Assembly (NCBI GenBank): GCA_009693435.1
Contig: SHXF01000002.1
Coordinates: 124,001-188,000, forward strand
Direction: 5' to 3'
DNA length: 64,000 nucleotides
Source: Betaproteobacteria bacterium
GTDB lineage: Bacteria; Pseudomonadota; Gammaproteobacteria; Burkholderiales; SG8-39
The notes beneath the pieces were generated by a model. It made no database searches and was not told where the DNA came from. It worked only from the letters and a program-made list of their open reading frames with translations. This document shows, in pieces, positions 43,785-53,001 of this stretch. Made by a program: the position numbers and the translations under genes. The first letter of the stretch is position 1. Each line of letters opens with the position of its first letter.

Positions 43785-43829
43785 GTGCGCCATGCGCACG
43801 AAACATCGAAAAGCGTGCGCATGGCGCAC
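43785..43829. repeat. 16-bp perfect inverted repeat with 13-base loop
   Basis: GTGCGCCATGCGCACG at 43785-43800 is the exact reverse complement of CGTGCGCATGGCGCAC at 43814-43829. It lies 38 bp after the DUF1185 stop and could end that transcript, but no U-run follows on either strand. Confidence 0.75.
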
Positions 43830-43900
43830 ACTACAAATTTCCGACGCAAGGCACTATCGTCGGCATTGCATGCAGGGTGGTAATTTGATATCCTACCTGC

Positions 43901-44245
43901 GTGGCCAAGAAAAGCCCGTCCCGACCAATCCGCAGGCTGGAAATATTCGATCCGGAGGACGCGGTCATTCCGAAGAGGCTAGGTGGCGGCAAGCTGAAGG
44001 AGCGGGTGATTCGAAACCTGGATACGGGCGAGGTGATCGAATACGCGCTGGCCTATATCAATCCGGCCATCTCGACCGTGGACAATGCACGAGTGCTCGG
44101 CTACGACAACAGCCACCGTACCCATCACCGGCACAGAATGGGAAAAGTCGAGCCCGTCGAATTCACCTCCTTCGAGGAACTGCGCCGGCGTTTCGAGCGC
44201 GAATGGATCGAGCTCGCGAAGCGTCACGTGAACGGCGAGATTTGA
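43901..44245 (+). CDS. DUF6516-type probable toxin
   Basis: 114 residues from GTG 43901. Pattern: KLKERVIRNLDTGEVIEYAL AYINPAI and the His-rich DNSHRTHHRHRMG, followed by FTSFEELRRRFEREWIEL. This matches the DUF6516 family found next to HTH transcription factors as a toxin-antitoxin-like pair. The HTH gene follows 11 bp later. Confidence 0.75.
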   Translation: MAKKSPSRPIRRLEIFDPEDAVIPKRLGGGKLKERVIRNLDTGEVIEYALAYINPAISTVDNARVLGYDNSHRTHHRHRMGKVEPVEFTSFEELRRRFEREWIELAKRHVNGEI

Positions 44246-44256
44246 AAGGATTTCCA

Positions 44257-44637
44257 ATGAAGAAAAAATCGAAGATCACCTCTAAGGATTTCTCGGCATT
44301 CACGGAGCGTTTCGGGCGCGGACTGGCCGTGGCGCGCGCGCTGGATCGCGGCGAGCCCCTTCCGTTTTCAAAGACCGTGGTCGAAATCGATCTGGCTGCG
44401 TTTTCGAAAACCCTGACCGAAAAGCGTGTCGCGTTGTTCGATCTGGTGAAGCGCGACCGCTATTCAGTGACCGAGTTGGCCGATAAAACCGGTCGCGACC
44501 CGTCCGCCGTGCGGCGCGATGTCGAACTTCTGGAGTCGGTCGGAATGGTCCGGACAGTCAAGGAGCCCAACCCCGGACATGGCACGCGGCGCGTGGTAAG
44601 CGCCGTGGCAAAGCGCTTCTGGATGGAGGCAGCTTAA
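44257..44637 (+). CDS. Winged-helix HTH protein, partner of DUF6516
   Basis: 126 residues. The C-terminal winged helix is KRVALFDLVKRDRYSVTELA and GRDPSAVRRDVELLESVGMV, with RRVVSAVAKRF as wing. MarR/ArsR-like (HVO_A0114-type) DNA binding is likely, acting as antitoxin and repressor. AAAGGA precedes ATG 44257. Confidence 0.8.
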   Translation: MKKKSKITSKDFSAFTERFGRGLAVARALDRGEPLPFSKTVVEIDLAAFSKTLTEKRVALFDLVKRDRYSVTELADKTGRDPSAVRRDVELLESVGMVRTVKEPNPGHGTRRVVSAVAKRFWMEAA

Positions 44638-44650
44638 TGCGCGGATAGAG

Positions 44651-44704
44651 GAACCGGACTGCCGACAAGAACCGGACAACCGACAAGAACCGGACAACCG
44701 ACTT
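44651..44704 (+). repeat. Three tandem 18-bp repeats
   Basis: GAACCGGACAACCGACAA is repeated three times (first copy ACTGCC, last ending ACTT), starting 14 bp after the HTH gene stop. Confidence 0.9.
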
Positions 44705-44821
44705 ACGGCCTAAAAAATTCATTCCCGACAACGGCGAGGCACCCGGGTTTGCAGCCTGTCTTGGCCCGGTTAAACTAGCTCGCCGTTCACTTTTCCTCTA
44801 TCGCTGCCAACAGGACCGACC

Positions 44822-46147
44822 ATGCAAAAGCCCAATCCGCCGTTCAAGCCGACCAAGGTGCCGCTCCCCAAGGATGCGCGCGCCACCCGCGAGTTGATGA
44901 AGTACACGCCGCAGATGTCGCTAGCCGAGCGCGACCGGCGCTGGGACCGGGTGAGGAAGAAGATGCTGATGGCGGGTGCGGACGCGCTGTTGTTCCTCGG
45001 CAACGACATCTACTGGGGCATGGGCATGGCCAACATGCGCTACGTGCTGCAGGTGGACGCGCAGATCGGCGCCGACGCGCTATTCCCGCTGGTCGGCGAA
45101 CCCGTGGTGTGGCATTCGGTGCCGCACATGAACCGGCCGACGTCCATGTATCTCTCCATACAGGACTGGGTCAAGGATTTCCGCACGCGCGGCGGCCTTG
45201 CCACGATAGGCGCGGAAGTGCGCGCGCGCGGCCTGGAGCGCAGCAAGATCGGGCTGATCGGCTTCTCCTCGACCATACAGACCACGCCCACCCTGCTGCA
45301 TGCCGATGTCGTCGGCCTGCAGAAGGAACTGCCCAACGCCACCTTCGTCGACCTCTCCTCCATCCTTCAGGAGATGCGCATGGTGAAGAGCGAGGAGGAA
45401 ATCAACATGCTGCGCGGCGCCGGCAAGATCGCGCGCAAGGTGGTGGACGCGATGATCAAGATGGCCAAGCCCGGGGTGCGCGAATGCGAACTCTATGCCG
45501 AGATGATACGCACGCAGATCGCCAATGGCGGCGATCCCAATATCTTCAACCTGCTTTCATCCGCTCCGGTGGAGCACCCCAAAAACGAGCTGTGGCACGC
45601 ACTGCACGGCTGCGAGCAGCCGCTCACACCCTCGATGCGGCCGCTGAAGAAAGGCGACATCGTGGTCGCCGAGTGGCACACCAAGTACGGCGGCTATCGT
45701 TGCCACACGGAATTCACTGTCTATCTGGGCAAGCCGGCGCCCAAACAGCTGCAGCGCATCTGGGACGTGTCGGTGGAGACGCTGGACGTGAGCAAGAAAG
45801 CGCTCACCGCCGGACGTACCGTACGCGAAGCCGTGGCCATGATCCGGCGTCCCGCCGAGAAGGCGAAACTCGACTGGGTGGAGCTCGGTTTCCACGCCAT
45901 GGGCACCGCTTCACCCGAATTTCCGACTGTCATCTACCCCGAAGGCTACGGCCCCAATGTCCTCAACGGGCACGGCATCGGGGATTTCCTGCTGGAAGAG
46001 GGCATGTGCTTCGGCAACAACATCGACCTGCACGATTCGGCCTGGAAGCCCGATATCGGCTGCATGTATTCCGATTTCATGGTGGTGCGGCCGAAGGAAG
46101 CCGAATGCCTGATAGGCGTGCCGCGGGAACTGCAGCAGAACGGCTGA
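44822..46147 (+). CDS. M24-fold (creatinase/aminopeptidase P-like) protein with altered metal site
   Basis: 441 residues. The creatinase N-domain runs to about 180 and the pita-bread domain begins at MRMVKSEEEINMLRGAGKIA. In M24 peptidases the ligands are Asp, Asp, His, Glu, Glu. Here the equivalent places read Glu284 (GDIVVAEWH), His295 (GGYRCHTEF), His358 (LGFHAMGTAS), Asn399/Asn400 (MCFGNNIDL) and Ser417 (CMYSDF). The classical di-metal site is therefore not formed. Creatinase is a metal-free member and DddP is a lyase member, so a non-peptidase role is likely. It lies 1.7 kb downstream of the sarcosine oxidase genes. Confidence 0.85.
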   Translation: MQKPNPPFKPTKVPLPKDARATRELMKYTPQMSLAERDRRWDRVRKKMLMAGADALLFLGNDIYWGMGMANMRYVLQVDAQIGADALFPLVGEPVVWHSVPHMNRPTSMYLSIQDWVKDFRTRGGLATIGAEVRARGLERSKIGLIGFSSTIQTTPTLLHADVVGLQKELPNATFVDLSSILQEMRMVKSEEEINMLRGAGKIARKVVDAMIKMAKPGVRECELYAEMIRTQIANGGDPNIFNLLSSAPVEHPKNELWHALHGCEQPLTPSMRPLKKGDIVVAEWHTKYGGYRCHTEFTVYLGKPAPKQLQRIWDVSVETLDVSKKALTAGRTVREAVAMIRRPAEKAKLDWVELGFHAMGTASPEFPTVIYPEGYGPNVLNGHGIGDFLLEEGMCFGNNIDLHDSAWKPDIGCMYSDFMVVRPKEAECLIGVPRELQQNG

Positions 46148-46231
46148 AGCGCGTGCCTGCAGTGCGATCCTGAACGAGCGCGGCCAGGCTCTTGAACTGT
46201 CGGGTCTTGCGTAGTGCGTGACAAAGTGCAC

Positions 46232-46289
46232 CCGTTCGTCCTGAGCTTGTCGAAGGACTCGCGGGCTTCGACAGGCTCAGCCCGAACGG
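46232..46289. repeat. Hairpin member of the GACAGGCTCAGG repeat family
   Basis: CCGTTCGTCCTGAGCTTGTC at the left and GACAGGCTCAGCCCGAACGG at the right form an imperfect 24-bp inverted repeat around a short loop. The right arm is the core of the 37-bp array at 2451-2590. Confidence 0.9.
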
Positions 46290-46361
46290 CGCCAGGTAGG
46301 GAACAGCGCCATGTATCCTGAATGGCCCATCGAATAGTTCAACGGCCGAATAAGACGGGTC

Positions 46362-47615
46362 ATGACCAACAAACCGCACGACGTACTGATCATAGGCGGC
46401 GGCATCGGCGGCCTCACGCTTGCCCTGTTCCTGCACGACGCCGGCATCCGTTGTCGCGTCATCGAAGCGGTGCGCGAAGTGAAACCCTTGGGCGTGGGCA
46501 TCAACATCCTCCCGCACGCCACCCGCGAACTGGGCCGCTTCGGCATTCCGGAAGAGATGCTGAAGGTCGGCTTCGAGCCCGCGGGCAGCGGTTTTTATAC
46601 CAGCCTCGGCCAGCACATCATGACCGAACCGGCCGGGCGCGCAGCCGGTTACGAATGGCCGCAGATCTCGATTCATCGTGCCGACATGCACGCCATCCTC
46701 ATGGCCAAGGTGCAGGAACGCCTGGGCGCGGATGCCGTGCTCCTCGGCCACCGCTTCCTGCGCGCGGACCAGGACGAGGATGGCGTCACAGTGCATTTTG
46801 CATCCCCGGCGGACGGGGAGGCGCCGCGGCCGGTGCGCGGCTCGGTGGCCATCGGCTGCGATGGCGTGCTGTCCGCGGTACGGCGCCAGCTTCATCCGGA
46901 TGACGGTCCGCCGCGCTTTGCCGGCATCAACATGTGGCGCGGCGTCACAAAAGCGAAGCCGTTTCTGGAGGGTAAAGTCGTGGTCCGGGCCGGCGGCCTG
47001 AAACCGGCAAAGATGGTGATCTACCCGATCCGCAGGTTTCCCGACGGGGACCACCTGATCAATTTCACCGCTGAAGTAGAGATGGATGTGAAAACGCAGA
47101 ACGACTGGAGCACGCCCGGCCGGCTGGAAGACTTCCTCCCCTTCTACGAAGACTGGAACTTCGACTGGCTGGACGTGCCCGCGCTATTGCGCAATGCCGA
47201 TTTCATACTCGAGTATCCGATGGTCGATCGCGCGCCGCTCGCGCGCTGGTCGTTCGGCCGGATGACCTTGCTCGGTGACGCCGCGCACCCGATGTACCCG
47301 CGCGGCGGCAACGGCGCCGCGCAGTCGATACTCGATGCCAACGTGCTGTCGCGCTGGCTCAGCGAGCGTGCCGATCCGGTTGCGGCCCTGCAGGGGTACG
47401 AGAAGGAGCGGCTCGCCTACACCTCCAGCGTGGTGGAAATGAGCCACAACCAGCCGCCGGACCGGGTCATCGGCCGGGTGGAGGAACTGACCGGGGGAAA
47501 GCGCTTTCAGCGCATCGAGGATGTAATCCCCATCGCCGAGCTGAAATCGATTTCGCACCATTACGCGCGTGTCGCCGGCTACGACGTCAACGCTGCGAAC
47601 AAACCATTCGCCTGA
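46362..47615 (+). CDS. FAD-dependent aromatic monooxygenase
   Basis: 417 residues, group A flavoprotein. GxGxxG in VLIIGGGIGGLTLALFLHDA, DG motif in VAIGCDGVLSAVRRQL and the GD motif in MTLLGDAAHPMYPRGGNGAA. The pattern is like salicylate or 6-hydroxynicotinate hydroxylases (hydroxylation with NAD(P)H and O2). A Bug protein and a second flavin hydroxylase follow on the same strand. Confidence 0.9.
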   Translation: MTNKPHDVLIIGGGIGGLTLALFLHDAGIRCRVIEAVREVKPLGVGINILPHATRELGRFGIPEEMLKVGFEPAGSGFYTSLGQHIMTEPAGRAAGYEWPQISIHRADMHAILMAKVQERLGADAVLLGHRFLRADQDEDGVTVHFASPADGEAPRPVRGSVAIGCDGVLSAVRRQLHPDDGPPRFAGINMWRGVTKAKPFLEGKVVVRAGGLKPAKMVIYPIRRFPDGDHLINFTAEVEMDVKTQNDWSTPGRLEDFLPFYEDWNFDWLDVPALLRNADFILEYPMVDRAPLARWSFGRMTLLGDAAHPMYPRGGNGAAQSILDANVLSRWLSERADPVAALQGYEKERLAYTSSVVEMSHNQPPDRVIGRVEELTGGKRFQRIEDVIPIAELKSISHHYARVAGYDVNAANKPFA

Positions 47616-47630
47616 GGGAAGGGACACACC

Positions 47631-48626
47631 ATGACCCATCCGCTGTTTCGCTGCGCAACTGCGATGGCGCTGGCCGCGGCGTTGCCGGCGCTGCTGTGCG
47701 CCGCGCCCGTGGCACAGGCGCAGACGTATCCGACCAAGGTCGTGCGCATCACCTCGCCGTATGCTTCCGGCCAGGGCCCGGACCTGGTGGCGCGCGTGTT
47801 CGCCGACAAGCTGGCGAAGCTGTGGGGACAGCAGGTCATTGTCGACGCGCGGCCCGGCGCGAACGGCTTCATCGCAATGGACGCGGTGAAAAAAGCGCCG
47901 CCCGACGGTCACGACCTGCTGGTCGCCGCCAACTCGCACCTGACCATCAACCCCAGCCTGTTCGCCAAGGTGTCCTACGATCCGGTGAACGATTTTGCGC
48001 CAGTAGCGATGCAGTACCGCACGCCGTTCTTCTTTGCGGTGTCGGCCAGCGGGCGTTATCGGACGGTGAATGAGGTGCTGGCTGCTGCGCGCGCCAACCC
48101 CGGCAAGCTCACGGCGGGCGTGCCTTATATCGGCAGCCCGGCGCATCTCGGCGGCGTGATGCTGGAAGGACTCACCGGGACGCAGTACACGCACGTGCCC
48201 TTCAAGGAGAATGCGCCGCTCTTTGTGGCGCTGGTGAACAACGACCTCGACTGGACGTTTGCGACCCCCGCCTCCGCGGGCGCATTCCTCAAGGGCGGCA
48301 AGGTGAAATTTCTTGCCATCGGATCGAAGCGCCGCTTCGCCAGCTATCCGGACATACCCACCCTCGCCGAGGCCGGCGGTCCGGCGGCGCTCGAGGTCGG
48401 CGCCTGGGTGGCGTTCGTCGCGCCGCGCGGCACGCCGTCCGATCTCATTGCGCTGATCAACCGCGACGTGAACCGCGTCCTGGCCGATCAGGAGGTGAAG
48501 GAACGCTTCGCCGTGTTCGGCTTCGATCCGGCGCCGGGCACGCCGGCGGAACTGGCTGAGATCATCCGCGCCGATCTGAAAATGAACGCCGAAGTAATCA
48601 AGCGCGCCGGGATGAAGCCGGAGTGA
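47631..48626 (+). CDS. Bug-family substrate-binding protein
   Basis: 331 residues. Signal peptide ends near APVAQAQ, then YPTKVVRITSPYASGQGPDL; VIVDARPGANGFIAMDAVKK; YTHVPFKENAPLFVALVNND. Its TGA overlaps the GTG start of the next flavoprotein gene by four bases, so transport of the aromatic substrate and its hydroxylation are probably co-expressed. Confidence 0.93.
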   Translation: MTHPLFRCATAMALAAALPALLCAAPVAQAQTYPTKVVRITSPYASGQGPDLVARVFADKLAKLWGQQVIVDARPGANGFIAMDAVKKAPPDGHDLLVAANSHLTINPSLFAKVSYDPVNDFAPVAMQYRTPFFFAVSASGRYRTVNEVLAAARANPGKLTAGVPYIGSPAHLGGVMLEGLTGTQYTHVPFKENAPLFVALVNNDLDWTFATPASAGAFLKGGKVKFLAIGSKRRFASYPDIPTLAEAGGPAALEVGAWVAFVAPRGTPSDLIALINRDVNRVLADQEVKERFAVFGFDPAPGTPAELAEIIRADLKMNAEVIKRAGMKPE

Positions 48627-50257
48627 ACGAGGTTCCGGTCCTGATCGCCGGCGGCGGGCCGATCGGCCTGGCGCTGGCTGCCGACCTCGGCCGTCGCGGC
48701 GTGCAAACGATGCTGGTCGAGCAGAACGACGACCAGGTCGGCACCGCCAAGATGATCGTGGTGAGCGTGCGCACCATGGAATATGTGCGCCAGCTCGGTA
48801 TTGCGGAAGAAGTCCGCCATTGGGGCTTTCCGCTCGACTACTGCCTGGACAGCCTCTTCGTCACCCATCTGCAGGGCTATGAACTCGGTCGCATCAGGCA
48901 GCAGCCGCTCAGGGTCGAGGCCGACACGCCGTTCAGCCCGGAGCGCGAGCGTCCGTGCCCGCAGACCTGGTTCGATCCCATACTGCAGAAGTTCGCGCGC
49001 AAGCAGGCGAGCGTGAGCCTGCGCTACAAGACCCGGCTCGAATCGTTCCTGCAGGACGAGGACGGCGTCACCGCCGAACTGACTGATGTCGAGACCGGCA
49101 AGCAGGAGACGGTGCGCTGCGATTACCTGGTGGGCTGCGACGGCTATACCAGCACCGTGCGCGATTTGCTCGGCATAGAGGTGCGCGGGGTGAAGCACCT
49201 CGACCTCTCGATGAGCGTGTACGTGCGCATCAAGGATCTCGCCAAATACCACGACAAGGGCGACACCTACCGCACGGTGTTTGCCGGGCGGGAGGGCATC
49301 TGGTCGGTGCTGACCACTATGGATGGCAAGGACCTGTACCGCGTGCAGTTGGTCGGCGCGCACGAGATCGACGTGCGCAAGCACGATCTCGACCAGGTGA
49401 TGCGGCGCATGCTCGGGCCGGGTGTGCCCTACGAAATCGTGGAAACCAGCCTGTGGGCGCGCAAGATGACAGTTGCTGACCGCTTCGTCGATGGCCGCGT
49501 GATCATCGCCGGCGATTCGGCCCACGCGCATCCCCCCAACGGCGGCCTCGGGATGAATACCGGTATCCAGGATGCATGGGATCTCGGCTGGAAGCTGGAC
49601 GCCGTGCTGCGCGGCTGGGGCGGGTCATCGCTCGTCGAGAGTTACGACTACGAGCGCCGCCCGGCGGCCAGCCGCGCCGCGGGCGAGTCGCTGAAGAATT
49701 ATTTCCGCCTCGTCGGAAAATCGACTTTTCCGCAGATCGATGATGCAACCCCGGAAGGCGAGCGGGTGCGCCGCGAACTGGGCGCGCGCCAGGTCGCCGA
49801 AAACGAAAAGTCCTGGCAGGCCATAGGCGTGCACCTGGGCTACATGTACGATCCTTCGCCCATCGTGGTGCCCGATGGCACGCCGCGGCCGGAGGACGAC
49901 ACCGTGGGATATGTGCCGACTGCCCGGCCCGGGTCGCGCGCGCCGCACGCGGCGCTGTCGGGCAAGCAATCGATGCTCGACCTGTTCGGGCCAGGTTTCG
50001 TGCTGCTCAATTTTGGCGACGCCGCAACTGCAGCGATGGAAGCGGCAGCGGCCAAGCGCGGCCTGCCGCTTGAAGTGAAGGCGGTGAAAAATGCGGAGGC
50101 CGCCGCGCTCTACGAGCGGCGGCTGGTGCTGGTGCGGCCCGATGGCCACGTGGCCTGGCGCGGCGACAGCGTGCCCGGCGATGCGCTCGCCGTGATCGAC
50201 ACCGTGCGCGGGGCGGGTCCACGCATCGCGGCACGGCGCGCCAATGGGGTGCTGTAA
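48623..50257 (+). CDS. FAD-dependent hydroxylase of the MhpA/PheA type
   Basis: 544 residues. FAD fingerprint VLIAGGGPIGLALAADLGRR, DG motif LVGCDGYTSTVRDLLG and GD motif IIAGDSAHAHPPNGGLGMNT, with a thioredoxin-like C-terminal part (LLNFGDAATAAMEAAAAKRG). This length and layout match 3-(3-hydroxyphenyl)propionate or resorcinol hydroxylases. GTG 48623. The stop codon lies inside a 15-bp tandem repeat. Confidence 0.9.
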   Translation: MNEVPVLIAGGGPIGLALAADLGRRGVQTMLVEQNDDQVGTAKMIVVSVRTMEYVRQLGIAEEVRHWGFPLDYCLDSLFVTHLQGYELGRIRQQPLRVEADTPFSPERERPCPQTWFDPILQKFARKQASVSLRYKTRLESFLQDEDGVTAELTDVETGKQETVRCDYLVGCDGYTSTVRDLLGIEVRGVKHLDLSMSVYVRIKDLAKYHDKGDTYRTVFAGREGIWSVLTTMDGKDLYRVQLVGAHEIDVRKHDLDQVMRRMLGPGVPYEIVETSLWARKMTVADRFVDGRVIIAGDSAHAHPPNGGLGMNTGIQDAWDLGWKLDAVLRGWGGSSLVESYDYERRPAASRAAGESLKNYFRLVGKSTFPQIDDATPEGERVRRELGARQVAENEKSWQAIGVHLGYMYDPSPIVVPDGTPRPEDDTVGYVPTARPGSRAPHAALSGKQSMLDLFGPGFVLLNFGDAATAAMEAAAAKRGLPLEVKAVKNAEAAALYERRLVLVRPDGHVAWRGDSVPGDALAVIDTVRGAGPRIAARRANGVL

Positions 50258-50290
50258 GTCGGGGTGCTGTAAGTCGGGGTGCTGTAAGTC
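50246..50290 (+). repeat. Three tandem 15-bp repeats covering a stop codon
   Basis: GGGGTGCTGTAAGTC occurs three times at 50246, 50261 and 50276. The TAA in the first unit is the stop of the MhpA-type gene, so the stop is repeated. Confidence 0.95.
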
Positions 50291-50319
50291 GCTGCCTTCG
50301 AGTGCGCGGCGTAAAACGT

Positions 50320-50383
50320 ATTGCCCTATTGCCCTATTGCCCTATTGCCCTATTGCCCTATCGCACCATCGCACCATCGCATC
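50320..50383 (+). repeat. Octamer array (eight units)
   Basis: Five copies of ATTGCCCT from 50320 are followed by ATCGCACC twice and ATCGCATC, all with an 8-bp period. It lies 30 to 93 bp upstream of the quinone oxidoreductase start. Confidence 0.95.
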
Positions 50384-50412
50384 CGATCGACAATCAACGC
50401 AAAGGGGAATTC

Positions 50413-51396
50413 ATGCGCGCAGCCTGGTACAGCGAATACGGCGAGGCCCGAACGGTGCTGCAAATCGGTGAGTTGCCCGATCCCGAACCCGGCGTCGGAG
50501 AGGTGCGGGTGCGGGTGCATGCCTCCGGCATCAGTCCCACCGACGTCTATCAGCGCAGCGGGGCGCGACGGCGGCCCTGGAATTTCCCGAAGATCGTGCC
50601 GCATCAGGACGGCGCCGGCGTCATTGAATCCGTAGGCGAGGGCGTGCCGCGCGAGCGCATCGGCGAGCGCGTCTGGCTGCACATGGCGCAGTGGCAGCGT
50701 CCGCACGGCACGGCAGCGGGGTTTACGGTCATCCCCGCGGAGCGGGCTGCGCGCCTGCCCGATAACACCCGCCATGCGCAGGGCGCCTGCCTGGGCGTGC
50801 CGGCCATGACGGCGCACCGGATCGTCACGCTCGAGGGCAAGGTCAGCGGCCAGACGGTGTTCGTGCCGGGTGGCGCGGGCGCGGTCGGTTACTACGCGGT
50901 GCAACTTGCCCGCTCGTTCGGTGCGCGAGTCTTCGCCAGCGCCGGCAACGCCGCCAACGCGGCGCTGGCGCAATCGGCGGGCGCCGAAGCGGTGATCGAT
51001 TACAAGAACGAGGATGTGGGCGAGCGCATCGCCGAACTCACCGGCGGGCAGGGCGTCGATCGCGTGCTCGAAGTCGACCTTTCCGCCAATGCGCCCAGCC
51101 TGCCCAAGGTGCTGAAGAAAGGCGGCAGCGTCATCGTCTATGGCGCCTCCGCGCCCGAGGCGAGCTTTCCCGCGAACTGGGGCATAGGCTCGCAGGCATG
51201 CGTGCGCTTCGTCTACGTCTACGACACACCGCCCGCGGCGCTGGCGCAGGCGGTGGCCGATCTGAACCGGATGATGGATGCCGGTGAGTTGCGGCATTTG
51301 CCGACCCGGGAATTTCCGCTGGAACTCATTGCGTCTGCGCACGAGGCGGTGGAGCGCGGCAATCACGGCGTGCGGACGGTCGTGAGGATCGATTGA
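50413..51396 (+). CDS. Zinc-independent medium-chain reductase (quinone oxidoreductase-like)
   Basis: 327 residues of the MDR family. GroES-like N-terminus (VRVRVHASGISPTDVYQRSG) and Rossmann VFVPGGAGAVGYYAVQLARS, without zinc cysteines. AAGGGG precedes ATG 50413, which was preferred to the longer frame from 50302 that runs through the octamer array. May reduce a quinone or enone produced by the hydroxylases. Confidence 0.9.
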   Translation: MRAAWYSEYGEARTVLQIGELPDPEPGVGEVRVRVHASGISPTDVYQRSGARRRPWNFPKIVPHQDGAGVIESVGEGVPRERIGERVWLHMAQWQRPHGTAAGFTVIPAERAARLPDNTRHAQGACLGVPAMTAHRIVTLEGKVSGQTVFVPGGAGAVGYYAVQLARSFGARVFASAGNAANAALAQSAGAEAVIDYKNEDVGERIAELTGGQGVDRVLEVDLSANAPSLPKVLKKGGSVIVYGASAPEASFPANWGIGSQACVRFVYVYDTPPAALAQAVADLNRMMDAGELRHLPTREFPLELIASAHEAVERGNHGVRTVVRID

Positions 51397-51574
51397 AATG
51401 TTAAAGATTATTGAAGAGCATTCCCCGTAATACGGATATCTACAATGAGTTTAGTGAAAATAAAGATATATTCAACGGTGTGCGTCCGGAGATGAAACAG
51501 GCCAGCCGGAATGCCGCACTACACAAAGTCAAGCAATCAAGCGCAGTTATCCCGACAGTTACAACCGGAGCAAA

Positions 51575-52576
51575 ATGATGTCCCTGCCGCAGAATATGAA
51601 AGTCGTCGAAATCGCCCAGCCCGGTCCGCCCGAGGGGCTCAAGCTCGCCGAGCGGCCGGTCCCGCTTCCGGGCGAAAACGAAGTGCTGATCAAGGTAGCA
51701 GCGGCCGGCGTGAATCGGCCCGACGTGGAACAGCGCAAAGGCAACTATCCGCCACCCAAGGGCGCATCGGATATTCCTGGTCTGGAGATAGCCGGCACGG
51801 TGGTGGCGCTGGGCAAGGGCGTTGCGGCGTTTCGGGAGGGCGATGCGGTAACGGCGCTGGTCACCGGCGGCGGCTATGCCGAATACTGCGTGGCGCCCGT
51901 GCCGCAGTGCCTGCCGGTGCCGAAGGGCCTTTCCATGGCCGAAGCGGCGGCGCTGCCCGAAACCTTTTTCACCGTGTGGCACAACGTGTTCGACCGCGTC
52001 AAGCTGAAGTCGGGCGAATCCATCCTGATACACGGGGGTTCGAGCGGCATCGGCACCACCGCCATTCAGCTGGCCAAGGCGTTCGGTGCGCGCGTCTTCA
52101 CCACCGCCGGTTCCGACGATAAGTGCGCCGCCTGTCTCAAACTCGGCGCCGACCGGGTGATCAACTACAAGACCGAGGACTTCGCCGAGATCGTCAAGGC
52201 CGAGACCGAAGGCAAGGGCGTCAACGTCATCCTCGACATGGTGGGCGCGAGCTATCTGGCGAAGAACATGGCGTCGTTGGCAATAGAGGGCAGGATGTCG
52301 CTGATCGCCCTGCTGGGCGGCCGCGAATCGAACATCAACCTCGGGCTGATGCTGATGAAGCGCCTCACCATCACCGGCTCCGCGCTGCGCCCGCGTTCGG
52401 TCGCGGAAAAAGGCGAGATGGCGAACAGCCTGCGCGAAAAAGTGTGGCCGCTGATCGAGGCGGGGAGGGTGAAGCCGGTGATCGACTCCATCATGCCGCT
52501 GGGGGATGCGGCCAAGGCCCATGCACTGATGGAATCGAGCACGCACATCGGGAAGATCGTGCTGGCGATTTCTTGA
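51575..52576 (+). CDS. NAD(P)H:quinone oxidoreductase, PIG3-like MDR family
   Basis: 333 residues. MKVVEIAQPGPPEGLKLAER, KVAAAGVNRPDVEQRKGNYP PPKGASD and SILIHGGSSGIGTTAIQLAK are typical of the PIG3/TP53I3 branch. Two MDR reductases in a row suggests reductive removal of quinones or enones made by the flavin hydroxylases upstream. ATG 51575; ATG 51578 or 51596 are possible starts. Confidence 0.92.
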   Translation: MMSLPQNMKVVEIAQPGPPEGLKLAERPVPLPGENEVLIKVAAAGVNRPDVEQRKGNYPPPKGASDIPGLEIAGTVVALGKGVAAFREGDAVTALVTGGGYAEYCVAPVPQCLPVPKGLSMAEAAALPETFFTVWHNVFDRVKLKSGESILIHGGSSGIGTTAIQLAKAFGARVFTTAGSDDKCAACLKLGADRVINYKTEDFAEIVKAETEGKGVNVILDMVGASYLAKNMASLAIEGRMSLIALLGGRESNINLGLMLMKRLTITGSALRPRSVAEKGEMANSLREKVWPLIEAGRVKPVIDSIMPLGDAAKAHALMESSTHIGKIVLAIS

Positions 52577-53001
52577 CCTTGATCGATTTCGGGCTGGTGG
52601 AATGTTGAGATGATCTCTGCGCCATTCCGGCTCGCGCCGGAACCGCCGGATAGTGCCGTTGCTCCCCTTGCCCAAATGGCACGGAGGGGCTGGTCAGCTT
52701 CTCCAGGAATGTAAAAATTTCTCTTGAAATTCAGTTTATAGGGGGGGATACTTAAGGTTATGTATGACTCTTGCGAGCACTCCGGAATGCGCGTGGCGGG
52801 GAAAGACGCGCCTACCTCGGCGCGCATGATCGCGGTAATCCGCGGCGCGCCCGTGTACGCCGGGGGCTGCGCGTCCGCTCCGGAAAGACTACCGGGCGTC
52901 GTATCGCACCAGGCATCGAGCGCCTCCGGGCGTGGCGTGCCAGCACCGCGATGCCATGCACCGCATTTTCGTCTGGAAAGTCAGCTGTGGTTCGCACCGG
53001 C
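52577..53001. other. Gene-free stretch
   Basis: 425 bp. It contains an AT-rich segment with a small stem AATTTC-TCTT-GAAATT (52716-52731) and a run of seven G just after. No gene supported; the SlipAM gene promoter is expected here. Confidence 0.5.
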
